Shown: one piece after another, positions 47,635 to 59,969 of the stretch
Layout of the letters: the number at the start of each line of letters is the position of its first letter
Position numbering within the stretch: position 1 is the stretch's first letter
NCBI GenBank assembly: GCA_905182975.1
Contig: CAJJDM010000051.1
Span: 65,030-129,029, forward strand
Length of the DNA stretch: 64,000 nt
Reading direction: 5' to 3'
Source of the DNA: Paramecium primaurelia
Lineage: Eukaryota > Ciliophora > Oligohymenophorea > Peniculida > Parameciidae
Notes under the pieces: generated by a model
Told to the model about the DNA's origin: nothing
What the model saw: only the letters and a program-made list of their open reading frames with translations
Databases searched by the model: none
Translations under genes and position numbers: made by a program

Positions 47635-49546
47635 ATGAGTAAAATTAAAGTGATGAGCGTAACAGGTAATCCTGATTTATTACACTTCAAAAATTTGTAA
47701 TTAACAGAACGAAAAAAGACTTATGAGATCTAAGAAATGCATGAAGTAACAAAATATTTATATATATATTATCAGTCTGAATATGATCATCAAGTTAAAT
47801 TGCTAAAAAGGGATGCTTCATTGAGAATTTAAATTAAGAAATTACAACCTCTTTGTAATTAAGAACCGTTTACTATGGATGACTCATTTATGTCTAAAAC
47901 TGTGAAAAGGTTTATAAAATAGAAATAATTTAGACCATTGTTATTAATATAGAATGGAACACCTACAGTACATACAAGTCGTAGAATTAAATTTACTTAA
48001 ACAATGATAAGTTAAGCTTATGAATCATAATTGAATTTTTTTAATTTAAGAAAGAATAGTAATTATATATAATCAATTTTAGCTTATGTATAAATGATAT
48101 TATCAATTGATGATTAACTTCATCCAGTTATTATTGAATTATTTAATGAATTTGCACCAAAAGCTTGTGAAAATTTCACAAAATTTTGTGAAGGTGTCAA
48201 TATTGAAGGAAAATTTTATACTTATAAAAAAAGTAAATTCACTAAATACAAACCTAATGGTTGTAATTTAATTTAAATTTTAGGGTTTATTTAAGGAGGT
48301 TAGTTTGATAAAAAAGTATCTATTTATGGAAGATATTTTGAAGATGAATCCTATGCATTGAAACATGATTGTGAAGGTATTATTGGATTTGCTAATGATG
48401 GATTTTAACATACAAATCATTCATAATTTTATATTACATTAGCATCTATGCCTTATTTTGATTATAAAATGGTGGCTTTTGGTAAAATTATAAGAGGAAT
48501 GAAATAAATATTGAAAGTATTAAAATAAGAATAACATTCTGATATTGTAATCTATGATTGTGGTCGTTATGATCATTAAGCTTAAATTAAATTAAAATTA
48601 GAAAAATTTACTGATGATTTTTATTCCAATATACCAGAGAATGCATAATCATTTAATAAATTTATAGAAGCAGAACAATTAAAACATAATGAAGCATCAG
48701 GTGATTTCACTTAATTAGTTAAATATCTTGTTGAATAAATGAGAATCATATCAAAATTTGTATATTCATTAACAAGTCTTAAAAAAGCAATACAATAATT
48801 AAATGAATCATTTCTTAAAACATAATATTGTCAAATTCTATATATATTAGATAATTAATAAACTTTATAAGCAGATAATTAATAATCTAAATATATTGTA
48901 GCATTTAGAGCTGTTGATGGTACAGATTCATGTAGAGCATCAGCATTTATTATTTTTAAAAAATAAACTACTATGTTTAAATAAGTTACATTAAATGATT
49001 TTAAATAATCAGCAGAATAAATTACATCTATGGGTTATTGTATATATGGTTAAACAACTTAACTTGTATTTGGAACTGGATATAATTTAAGTATGTTTAC
49101 TTTATAGAATAATGAATTTAAATTATAATAATAGGAGTAATATATGATTAAATATTAATATAGGTTATAAATATCAAAGAAAGAAACATTCTACTCTACT
49201 AATATTAAAGATGACTTTTTATAAAACAAAATTATTGCAAATCTACCAACTAAAGTATTAAGATATACAGATAGTATTTTTACTACTCTTCATAGAGTTG
49301 TACGTCTAGGAGGTTTAGCAATGTATAAGGAGGTTACAATTTTTGAAGCCATTATCTGTGCATTTACTCTAGCCAGATCATGGGGATGGTCATTTTGTGA
49401 TGGAACAAGTTAATATTATATATATTATTTTTTTAGCTACTTTTAATTAAATTAGAATAAGAGACATAAATTAGTTAACATATCTATATATTGGTTAATA
49501 GAAATGGATCTAAAAAATTGAAAACCATTTTCTATCAATAATTTGA
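47635..49546 (+). CDS. divergent cyclophilin fused to fructose-1,6-bisphosphatase-like domain
   Basis: About 619 residues with introns at about 48264-48287 (24 nt, in frame) and 49409-49436 (28 nt). Residues about 150-300 are a cyclophilin fold: FAPKACENFTKFCEGVN, NGFIQGGQFDKKVSIYGRYF, GIIGFANDGFQHTNHSQFYI. Residues about 340-619 align with class I FBPase: FTQLVKYLVEQMRIISKFVY, YIVAFRAVDGTDSC (for FDPLDGSSN), SMGYCIYGQTTQLVFGTGYN, YTDSIFTTLHRVVRLGGLAM, IFEAIICAFTL, and the end IRDINQLTYLYIG (for TDIHQRAPLILG). The Glu-Glu pair and first metal Asp of FBPase are replaced (D118 to Arg), as are cyclophilin Arg55, Trp121 and His126. Both parts are therefore probably non-catalytic. The start is 25 bp from the divergent phosphatase gene's start. 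Confidence 0.8.
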
Positions 49547-49713
49547 TTATTTTAATGTGTTAATACAAATAATATCATTAAACAAAGGAATGAATTCTCA
49601 TTTTATTTGATTCATTAATATAAATAAGGTTTAAGTTAAACATACATTATTAATTAAACAATAAATCTTTGAACGAGCGCTTTTTTTGTTATATAAATTT
49701 AAATTTAAAATTC

Positions 49714-50257
49714 ATGGATTATATATCAGACGATGCCATGTAAAATATGCCAAAAAAACCTTAAAATGCTTATATGATATATAGAGGTGAGGTTTACGAT
49801 GAAGTAAAAAAGAAAAATTAAGAGAAAAGCATGACTGAATTAACTTAAGTTATTTCTTAAATGTGGAATGATTTAGATAAAAAAAAAAAAGAGGTAATAT
49901 TTAATTTAAATTTAGAAATACGAAAATGAAAAAGAAAAAGCTTAAAATTAATATAAAAAAGATTATGAAGCTTGGCTTAAGAAATATAAATTAGATGAAG
50001 AAAAAGTTAAAACTTGCTTGAAGGAATTAAAATAAGAAAAGAAAAAACACAAAAAAGGATCAAAAAAAGTCACTAAGGCTTCTAAAGATGATGATGAAAG
50101 TGAAGATGAAGATGAATAAAGAATTTAATAAATTAAAAATAAAAATCAAAAAAAAGAATAGAAAGAATAGAAAGAAAAAAAAGAATAAAAAGAAACTAAA
50201 GAAAAAGAAAAATAAAAGCAAAATCAGAAAGAATAGAAAGGAAATAAGAAAAAATGA
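49714..50257 (+). CDS. HMG-box protein
   Basis: Small chromatin protein that bends DNA. One 22-nt intron (49894-49915) leaves 173 residues. A single HMG box occupies residues about 12-85: PKKPQNAYMIYRGEVYDEV, MTELTQVISQMWNDLDKKKK, then YENEKEKAQNQYKKDYEAWL. The rest is highly charged: an acidic cluster (KDDDESEDEDE) then a long Lys/Gln/Glu run to the end. The order (box, acidic, basic tail) is unlike vertebrate HMGB, which has two boxes and an acidic end, but is usual for ciliate HMG proteins. The Gln residues of the tail are all TAA/TAG. Confidence 0.9.
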
Positions 50258-51109
50258 TTAAATTTTCATATCCATTCATAATTCATTATTTTTATTACTA
50301 TTCTTCTATATCAATTAAAAATCTATATATATTCAGAAAGCTTATTTACTATAATTCAAGAAATATCAATATATATTTAAAAATTTATTTTCTAATAATA
50401 TTTCTCCAAAATTACATCAAATACCTTTATAATCAATTTCATTCTAATCTTCATGTATAACTATAATTATTTAAATAAATTTTGTAAATCATATAAATGA
50501 ATAAATAAAGTTTTGGAATTTAATAAATATGCAAAATATAATTAGGAAATATTCAATATTGAATAGAATATTATAATTAAAACGAAGAAATTGATAACTT
50601 TAAAGTAAAATTTTAAGATGAATGAATAGCAACAATATTAAAAAACTGGTTTTATTAAAAACCTAAGATGAGTATATTTTAAATTTTAATAATAGTAATG
50701 ATTAAAATGGATAATTAATCTTAATCAATAAAAAAAAATAATCAGCAACTTCATTTTTCACATTGAAAATATATGTATTAACTATTGATTTAATCAAAAT
50801 AGTTTAAAGAATTGTAAATATTTATTAATATAATACTTTTATAATATAATAGTTTAATTATTATAATTATAGTATTATTTGAAAGAGTATGATATAATTA
50901 TGGAATAAAAAATGTAAATTTACTCAATAAAGTTGTAAGAATAGGAATCTAAATATAATATTTAAGCAATTAAAAAAATATATGAGAATACAAATATAAA
51001 TGGTTAAATTTATTTTGTAGATATAGTTCAATGTATTAATTTATTATGTTTATGTTATTGATATAAAAAAATATTCAATAATTTTTTATTAATTCTTATA
51101 AGTTAATTT
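50258..51109. other. gene-poor AT-rich stretch
   Basis: No complete gene. Around 50900-51015 a plus-strand stretch opening MEQKMQIYSIKLQEQESKYN may be an upstream exon of the following channel gene, but no intron could be placed with confidence. Confidence 0.4.
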
Positions 51110-53705
51110 ATGAAATTGATAGGTAATGCTTATTTAATTTTGGTTAGATAAAGCTTAAGACTATGATTCAAATGATCGATTAAACTAAAGGAAATTAATC
51201 AGTGTCATATGTGAAACTAATAAAGAAGCAAGAGATTATTTATATTTTTTGAAATAAAGAGAAGAGGAAGAACAATAATAAATGCCTAAGACTGAAGTTT
51301 TTTCAATATTCATAAAAACAATAATGGAAGTATCTAATCCGACCTCTACCTTTAGAATAATTTGGGAATCAATAAGCATGTTATTTATTTTTGTATAAAT
51401 GATATACATTCCAATGGCATTATCATTTTCAATTGATAGTTCAATTGAGATGGAAATCATTAATGATATAATGGATATTTTTTTTGTTGTAGATATGCTG
51501 CTTAATTTTCGATTGGCATATTATGAAAAGTAACCAAAAATCTTATATTATAAGTGGAAAATTGGAGTATCGCTTAAAATATATAGCATTAAATTATCTA
51601 AAATTATGGTTTTGGATAGATGTGATAGCAGTTCTTCCTTTTGATTTAATGATAGGAAATGATAGTAATTAATCAACACAAATATTAAAATTTGTAAGAT
51701 TGTTTAAATTTGTGAAGATTATACGTCTATTAAGAGTATTAAAATTAGGAAGAATTTTGATAAAAATAGAAGGTATATATCTAATAATAATAGATTTCAG
51801 AGACATTCTCTATAGAATAAACTCTATAAGCTATGATATAATTCCTAAAAATAACAGCAATGATATTATGTATAGCACATTGGATAGCTTGTATATGGAA
51901 TATAATAGAATTTGTGGATGAATAAGTAGAACTTACATGGATGACATAATATGGAATTCATGATGCTCCTTGGGAAGTCAAATATATAACAGCATTTTAT
52001 TTTAGCATAACTACAATGATAACAGTAGGATATGGTGATATTAGTCCAAATACAAATTTAGAAATGATATTTGGTATAATTGTAATGGTTCTTTCCTCAG
52101 GAATATTTGGTTTCAGTATGTCAAGTTTGAATTTCATAATATAAGGAGAGGATTAGAATATTGCTGAGATAAAAGAATAAAATTAAAAAATAATTAAGTA
52201 AATATTATAATAATAATTCAATTAGATATATTAAATAGAAAAATATACCAAAACCATTATAAATAAGAGTTAAGAATTATTTAGAATGGTTAGAAGGATC
52301 TGCTTAAGTAGCCAAAAATTCTTAAATGATAATTTTAAACAATTTATCATCTAATCTACATACTGAAGTTTTGACTTTATTACATGGAAGAATTTTAAAA
52401 TAAGTAAATTTAATAAGTAAAGAATTCTCATCTTAATTAACAAATAAATTAATATATGTTTTAAAAGAACATCTTTTAGGACCAGAAGAATATGTTTTTA
52501 AAGAAAATTAAGTAGATAGTAATTTATTATATTTTATCTAAAATGGTTAAGTAGATATTTGTTTAACAAGAAGAGAGTTTTCATTAAAGTTATTAAATAA
52601 AGGAGATTATTTTGGGGAAATAAGTTTTTTTAGTAAAAGTCCTAGAACAGCAAGTGCAAAAACACTTGATTTTGTAAATTTAATGAGTTTAAGTAGAAAA
52701 GATTTGTGGGAATAAGCACATGATTTAAATTCAGATTTGGAAAAATTATTTTATATTAAAAATTGTGTGGATGTAGAGAATTCATTAAAACCATTAAGAT
52801 TAAGATGTTATATTTGTGATAGACCACATCATATTGCAAGAAATTGTACAATAATGCATTTTAGAGTAAGAAGATTAAAAGTTATAGAAGAATATTTAAA
52901 ATAAAAGAATACAAGAATTAAAGAATTTAAAAGAAGACATGGAAAATCTTTAATATCTTCATCTTAAATTATATATTCAAAATCTGATGCATTATTTAGA
53001 TATAGATTTTTATAATTAAAATAGATAGTAAAAACATCAAAATAAAATGAAAATTTAGATGAATCAGCTGTTGATTATTCAAAATTATCAACATAAATTG
53101 ATGATAATAATTTTTGTCTTGATAAACATAGAGATTATTAAGAATTCTATACTGAATTTAATCCAACTAAAATAATATCTGAAATAAATAAATATTCAGA
53201 ATAAAAATTATAAGAAATGAGAGAAGAAAAAGAATAAATAGCTAATAGATTTAGATAAAATTGGATGAATAGCAGAAAATAAAAATAATTATAGATTGCT
53301 CCTCCACGATAATCCAAATTATCATTTGATACTCAAAAGATTTTTTCATCTGATATCTAACATATTATATTTTCTGAAGATTCTTCTAGTTCTCATTCAT
53401 CTTGTAATTTGTTAACCAAAAAAAGTGTGAGAGGTAAAAGACTTCTAGATATACAAACGCAAAAATAATTATTGTAAGTATTTTGACATCTATTTAAATT
53501 TAGAATTAAAAGATCAACATCTCGTTCCTAATTAGAAAAATATTTATAAAAAAAATAAAGTTCATTTGAATTTAAACAGAATAAAATTAAACGATAAGTT
53601 TCTTTGAATATATAAAATAGCCGTACTATTCCTTTGGAAATCAAATAATATTAAAATACTAATCTTAAGCTCTTAATCATTAATTAATATTTAGTCTTCA
53701 AATGA
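51110..53705 (+). CDS. cyclic-nucleotide-binding (EAG/CNG-type) K+ channel
   Basis: Five introns (51123-51147, 51530-51554, 51773-51800, 52198-52225, 53474-53503) leave exactly 819 codons. S1-S4 includes LWFWIDVIAVLPFDL (S3) and KFVRLFKFVKIIRLLRVLKL (S4, repeated Arg/Lys). S5 contains ILCIAHWIACIWN, and the pore AFYFSITTMITVGYGD (about residue 280) has the K+ filter GYGD. The C-linker (IPKPLQIRVKNYLEWLEGSA) leads to a cyclic-nucleotide-binding domain with GDYFGEISFFSKSPRTASA (about residue 465). Right after it is a CCHC-like zinc knuckle CYICDRPHHIARNC (about 530), a feature recalled from other ciliate K+ channels. The tail is long and Gln/Ser-rich. Such channels set ciliary membrane potential. 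The start is uncertain; an upstream exon is possible. Confidence 0.93.
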
Positions 53706-53968
53706 ATATAATTTTATGTTTCTAATTAGATTAATATTATATACACAAAACTAATATTTAATTTATTATATGTTACTTAATTACATCATCAAATAAAACT
53801 TGATTTCTATTTGGTAATTTCTCAATTTAAAAAATATATGATTATATAAATATACTAGTTAAGTTTTTGAGTTAATGGTAATGATTTTATTATTAATTTT
53901 TAAATCACTTATTAAATATACCATTTATTCTTAATAAAAATAAACTTTATTCAGTAGTTATATTTACT

Positions 53969-55103
53969 ATGTAAAGTTATCTATAGAAATAAGACATTAA
54001 TAGAGGATAATCTTTTACTTTTGATATTGAAGGACAAAATATTTATTACTATTCAATAGCAAAACCTTTACCAAATAACATTATTGATGACCTAATCGTA
54101 TGTTCAAAAATTAAAAAGCTTTTACTATTTTAATTACCAAAAGTTTGGTTCATTATGGCTAAAACAACAGCTTATTTAGTCATTGAAAACTAATAGAAGT
54201 TTGTGACTTCAAATTACATTTTAGACATGTTTATATTTAGTTGGTTATCAAATGAGTTATAAGAATTGAAATAAGAGTTATTAAATAGATTGAATAAACT
54301 TAATATAGAAATGGAGAAACTTAATCGATTAATTGATATATTTTCTTAGGAGATAATTTTTATATAAAAAGAACTAGATCAAATCAATACATGGGAATAC
54401 TAATTAAATTATAATAAGAATTGTATTAAGCCACTCTATGTCTTTCGAGATAACAGTTCAAATGACAATTAATGTCTAATCAAAAGAATTGATGAATTGA
54501 ACATCGATGACGATAGCAGAAATTCAACTTTAACATCCTCTTAAATTTCTCAAATATCTAATCAAAAAGAGGTTGAGAGAAGCAAAACAGATGTTAAAGA
54601 AATTACAAAAATGCTTCTAACAAATAAAATGAGAAAGTTTTCTAAGTAGATGGAAAAAATGAGCGAAAATTTTTTTTAAGAATTGATTATATTTAATTCT
54701 CAAGAATAATAATGGCAAATAGCAGGATAATTTGTTGTAATTATTATTGAAACAACAGTCTAATCAGATTATGATATGAAAACCATTGAGAAAGTAAGAT
54801 TTATATAACCTGCATTACTCTTTTATAGGAAAGCTATATAAGTTTGGATGTTAACTAAATAATCTTAATATGATAAGACTCAAAAAATACATTCAAGAAT
54901 AGGCAAAGTATCTATAATTCTTAATTCAGGTATCATTTAGCCAATTTTTATGTAAAGCAAAGTGTTTTCTTGGTTAATATTGGAAAGAAACATTAACCAT
55001 TCCTCTACATACATTTTTTTAATTAGCAGAACAACTTTATTCTTCAGTAGAGAATGAAACAATTTTGATTAAGGTAAATAATTCTTTAGAAAATAGAAAA
55101 TGA
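53969..55103 (+). CDS. hypothetical coiled-coil protein
   Basis: Predicted 370 residues with one 22-nt intron (54908-54929). Start MQSYLQKQDINRGQSFTFDI. A globular N-terminal part (KLLLFQLPKVWFIMAKTTAY) is followed by a coiled coil (ELKQELLNRLNKLNIEMEKL), a Ser-rich linker and a helical C-terminal part (TFFQLAEQLYSSVENETILI). No family recognised. The intron is convincing because it swaps a dead frame for a conserved-looking helix. Confidence 0.65.
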
Positions 55104-55879
55104 GTACTTTTTTGATTCTCTTCAAAGAAAAATTAATATCATTATGGGAACAAAATTTATCTCTATTCGCTAAATCGCATATATAAAATTGATAAAATCT
55201 ATAATTAAAATTAATTATTAAACTCATTTATTATAAATTATTAAATTTAATTTGGAAATAATTTATCCAAATCAGGATTGAAATTCTACTATTATTTTAA
55301 ACCGTTGTATTTAATAATATTAAAAATTTTTGACTTCTTTAGATAACCCATCTCTTATGATAGATTAATATAAATTAATAAGTTTAAGATGTCTATCTTT
55401 AAATTAATTGAACCATATTTTCTATACAAATAATTAATTTGTAATTTTATGTTTATATTTTTAATATTAATAATATAAATGTCTATTTAATTAAAAAATA
55501 ATAAATCAAAGTTAATCTTGATAATGCATGAATTGTTTCTCTATATGATCTAATTTAAATAATAGTAAAAATTAATTATCTCTTAAAATAAGAAAATATA
55601 TAAAAAATTTGATATTTATAAATAGCTGTTTGATTTTTATTATTTCATAGTAGGTAAAAGAGCAATTAATTATGTTAATGTTAATTATTTAGAACTACAA
55701 ATATAAACTAAAATTATTAATCATACTCCAGAATTTCATATAATTTTTTAGACTTTTTAGATAATTCATAATATTATTTATATTAAAAATAACATTTTTT
55801 AAATTAATAGAGTACATATAAAATTGGATATTCTATTTTAACATTAAGTAGATATGATTTAAAATAAGAATTTAATATA
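55104..55879. other. gene-free AT-rich stretch
   Basis: About 0.8 kb between two convergent genes with no open frame worth naming. Confidence 0.5.
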
Positions 55880-57047
55880 TCAGCCATTTGGTGATTCATC
55901 AGCATTTAACCACTTAATTCTTTTTCCATTTTCCCAAATACCTTCTTTTTTTTCTCCATTAGGTAGTGTGATCATACCTTTTCCATGTTATTTTCCATTA
56001 ATCCAATGTCCTTCATATTTTCTACCATTTTCCCATTAAAAAATGCCAAATCCATGTTTCTTATCATCTTTATAATCACCTTCATATTTTTTGCCATCAG
56101 CCCATTAGGTAACACCTTTACCATTCATTTTACTATTATTCCATTGTCCTTTATATGATTTACCATCTTTCCAATAATATTCTCCATATCCAGTTATATC
56201 ATTTTCAACAAAATCCCCTTTATAATAACTGCCATCAGCAAAAGTCAAAGTTCCTTATCCATGTTTTTTACCATTTTCATATCTACCCTAATATATATCG
56301 AGAATTGAAAGTTTACTTCATATTTGGCTCCATCTGGCCATACTTCCACTCCTTATCCATGTTATAAATCATTTTTCCATTCTCCTTCATATCTAGCACC
56401 TCCTTGAATGTATTAATAAAACATACCACTATGAATATAAACACCTCTGCCATTTGCCATATCATCTAACCATTGACCTTCATAAATATCACCATCAACA
56501 TGAACTATTTAAGTATAACAAAAGAATTACCTAATTTTCCAAATCCATTTGCTTTATCTTCTACCCATTCTCCTTCATAAAAGCTTCTATCTGGCCATAC
56601 ATATTTTCCTGAACCATCTCTCATAGCATTTTTCCATTCCCCCTCATAGACACCTCCATTTTTCATTTCAATAGCTCCTAACTTAGTTCTTGTTGTTTTA
56701 TTTTTCGTAGCTTAAACCTATGCAATATATTGATCTTCAGGTTTGTTATCATCTAAACTTCTCAAAACATATTACCATTTTCTCTTTTCATAAGTTTTGG
56801 AGAAGAACTATCATCAATAGAATTGTTTCGTGCCCCTGCCATTTGAGCTACATCTTCATCCTTTAATTGATTACTGATCTTTTCTTTACCCTAATAGTTT
56901 ATTTCCTTTTTATACATCAGGGTCTTAATTTTAAGCATTATCAGGTTTAGCTGTTAATTTTGATTAACTTTATTGTTTTTAATTTGTATTGATTTCATTT
57001 TCATCATTTGGTTTAGTTTAACATTAACATGTACAGGCATTGCCCAT
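55880..57047 (-). CDS. MORN-repeat protein with myristoylation/palmitoylation N-terminus
   Basis: Predicted 354 residues with four introns (25 nt at 56891-56915, then 23, 26 and 29 nt); the total is an exact multiple of three. It starts MGNACTCQCQTKPND: Gly2 for myristoylation and three nearby cysteines for palmitoylation. A disordered Gln/Asn/Ser-rich linker of about 100 residues follows, then about ten MORN repeats such as GGVYEGEWKNAMRDGSGKYV and GRKYEGHWINGKQHGKGMIT. Same architecture and a near-identical N-terminal signal to the protein at 15494-16519, so they are probably paralogues. Likely role: membrane-anchored scaffold of the cell cortex. Plus-strand frames across it are shadows. 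Confidence 0.9.
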
Positions 57048-57221
57048 TTTGAAATGAGTAAAATTTAATATTAAACTAAAAAATTAATAATTAACTTTCA
57101 ATTTTTTATTTTCTTATTTCATAGTTTCACTTTTGAATATTAGAATAGAAGATAAGTTAAATATTAATACTATAAGAATAATTTAAGTGGTTTTAAATAA
57201 TAATTATTATTAAAAAATAAA

Positions 57222-57864
57222 ATGAAATGCATATGTAAAAATAAACCAAAAGACTTAATTATATCAATAAAAGATGATAATATAATATTTTAAACTTGTA
57301 ATTATTATAATTTAACATGGATAGGTAATGACACATAAAATGTTATCCATAAATTTTAAGGTTATTATGATTTTAGTGATAGTAGTGATAATGATAATTA
57401 AATAATTCGATTAATGTCTTAGATCTCTAATAACAATATTGATAAGAATTCTTTCAAATAAATTCTTGAGATAAATACAAATTGTTCAAATGTATATTTG
57501 GTTCTCAAAAAGTTAGCATTCCAAAATATTTATAAATAATGAAACCAATTTTAGACTTGTGAGTTCTACACAATCCACTTCTACTAGTAGTCCAACTATT
57601 AAAGAAACTAAAAAAAAGAAAAAGTAAAAACCAAAAAACAATGAAACTTAACCAAAATCTCAAGTTGAAAAATCAAAATAAATTTCTGATTCAAAAAATT
57701 CATCAAAATAAACTAAATTTTGTTCTTTAGTAAATGAAGAAATACGAATATTTGAAGAAAAAATAAAACAATATACATCTGAAATAGATGATTCATAAAA
57801 AATAGTCTTAAATCTCCCATAAGATTGGATAAAAAAAATTGGAGTACAGAAAAAAAAGAAATGA
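57222..57864 (+). CDS. hypothetical Lys/Ser-rich protein
   Basis: Predicted 199 residues if a 43-nt intron (about 57511-57553) is removed; length then is an exact multiple of three. Start MKCICKNKPKDLIISIKDDN. The first half appears globular, with an Asp/Ser patch (DFSDSSDNDN). The second half is low complexity (SSTQSTSTSSPTIKETKKKK) and ends in a basic run. The intron is longer than usual here, so the join is provisional. No family recognised. Confidence 0.5.
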
Positions 57865-58089
57865 TACATATGATATTCTAGTTTAATTATTCTAATATTT
57901 TTTATCTTTTATTTTCATATTAAAATATAATGGATAAGAAATACTAATATATATACATTTTATTGTTTTTCTATTGACATTTTAGTTTTTTTGTGAAAAA
58001 TTTTATTGTTAATTCGAAAATGAAATAAAAAAATACCTAAAAGATTATGAAAATAACATTTCTTACAATTAGTATTATATTCTAATTTT

Positions 58090-59969
58090 ATGTAAAATAT
58101 TGAGCTTTTTTCAAATGATTAAGATGAAGCAATACTTTCTGAAAGAAATGAGCAAGAATAATTTCAAAGTGAATCCTCAAAAGAAGATGATAATTCTAGT
58201 GATTCAATTCAAAATGAAGAAGAATAAGAAATGAACCCAAAAGAATCTTAAACTTCTACATTCCCAGAATAATAAATTATTAAGGATGAGACTAAGAAAA
58301 AAGATGTAATTATCATAATTATATTAGATAAAAGAGACTTGTCTTGAAAAAATAAAATCATATATTGGATTTGGTCATAGTGATTTATTTTAAAATGAAA
58401 GAATTGGATCAATATTTTTCTTACCAATACCTTCCAGATGGCCATTAAAAATATAAGTTACAATTGCATAAATTATTATTGCCTTTACATCTTTATCTTT
58501 ATTTGTAGGAGTCTAATAAATAGGAGAGAATATATTATTTAATACTGTATAATAATGGACTAAGAACAATGTATCATAGCTATTATAAAAATAAATTTGT
58601 GAGATCACAATAGATTTTGTTTAAATATTGATTAAAACTTAAGAGAATGATATCCAACTTATAAATGTTACTTTAAGTCTAATTTAATCGGAATCATTAA
58701 GATATAAAGATATTCTATATAAAATCGATAATTAAATACCAAATTCATCTAAAAATTATGTTACTAATGGAGGTATTATAGATTAATATACTCTTAATAT
58801 TGCTACTTATTCACTTTTAAAAGATTAATAAATATCTGAGAATAAAATTAGAACATATTTATCCATCAATAATATAATGTATTATAATTATTAAACTTTG
58901 GGATCAAATTTTATTTGGATATTTGATGATGGATTCTTAATGCAATATCCAGGTGTGAATGTAACTGACATTAAAAAATTTAATGAATATCGATTATAAA
59001 TGTATAATAGTAGAAGAAATCTCTCTCATATTCCTTTAGAATATACTTATGACCCAGTTTTGAATTAGATTTTGTAAAGAGAAGTATTACCAATAATGGA
59101 TATAAATAATAAATAAATTGGTTTGATCTTTTGTGAAAGAAAACCATTTTTGTTATATATATTATTTTATTAAATAGCCATTAACAATCAATACAATTAT
59201 ACTTTATTTTTGTTTTCATAAGAAAATGATATTCTCTATTATGAAGAATAAGAATATAAGATAAATATAGAGGAATTTTAATAATTACTAAAAACAATGA
59301 ATACAGATGATTCAAAATTAAAGAAAATTAATATTTCATAATTTCTATTTGAATCAACAAGTGTTTTCTCATACTTTGAACTATATTAAGGAGATCTTTC
59401 AAATTAAGAATTTATATTAGCATATTGTAATTATTAAGGACTCTATTTCGGAATGTATATTTTGATTTCACCTAAATAGTTTTTAACCAACTTTCTTGGC
59501 CAATGAAGAAGTTGAATTTTAGAAAATAAAATATTACCAGAAAATTGATAGTTTCAATAAATAATTAATTCCTATAGCTTTATCTATTCCAATCATATAT
59601 ATTATTTTTTGTGTTTTTTATATGGTAAGATATATTAAGCCTCTTCAAAGAATAACAGAATATGCAGATTAATTGTTATAGAAATCTCAAAATTTTGATG
59701 AAAAATAATTCGAAAAATAATTTAATAATTCAAAAGGAGATGATCTCATTTAATAATTAACATCTTTATTTGCAAAACTTATGGGAAATCTAAACAAATC
59801 AAAATAATTAAAAAAATAAGAGATTATTGATTTTTATAATAAGCAAACATATCCAAAAAATTAAAAATCAAGGGATGTTACTCCCATTATTAATCAAGTC
59901 AAAAAGATTAAATTAGATTAAATTGTAAGAGATCCTGGAGTATTACAATTTCCAAATTTAGATGATTGA
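58090..59969 (+). CDS. membrane sensor with extracellular Cache-like and HAMP-like regions
   Basis: Predicted 610 residues with introns 58306-58327 (22 nt) and 59455-59479 (25 nt). The acidic cytoplasmic N-terminus (MQNIELFSNDQDEAI...) leads to a first span near residue 115 (IAQIIIAFTSLSLFVGV). An outside domain of about 340 residues follows, with SLRYKDILYKIDNQIPN and FIWIFDDGFLMQYPG, typical of Cache/PAS-like ligand sensors. A second span at about 485 (PIALSIPIIYIIFCVFYMV) is followed by a HAMP-like segment (YIKPLQRITEYADQLLQ). The protein ends about 100 residues later with no kinase, cyclase or methyl-accepting domain. It must signal through a partner, or the output domain has been lost. 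Confidence 0.75.

Noticed and set aside
14863..49546. Possibility that the two cyclophilin genes are recent paralogues
   Set aside because: They differ in active-site residues, intron positions and domain context; similarity is limited to the general fold.
50254..50460. Plus-strand Tyr/Phe/Ile-rich frame after the HMG-box gene
   Set aside because: Begins over the HMG stop and has the composition of AT-rich noncoding DNA.
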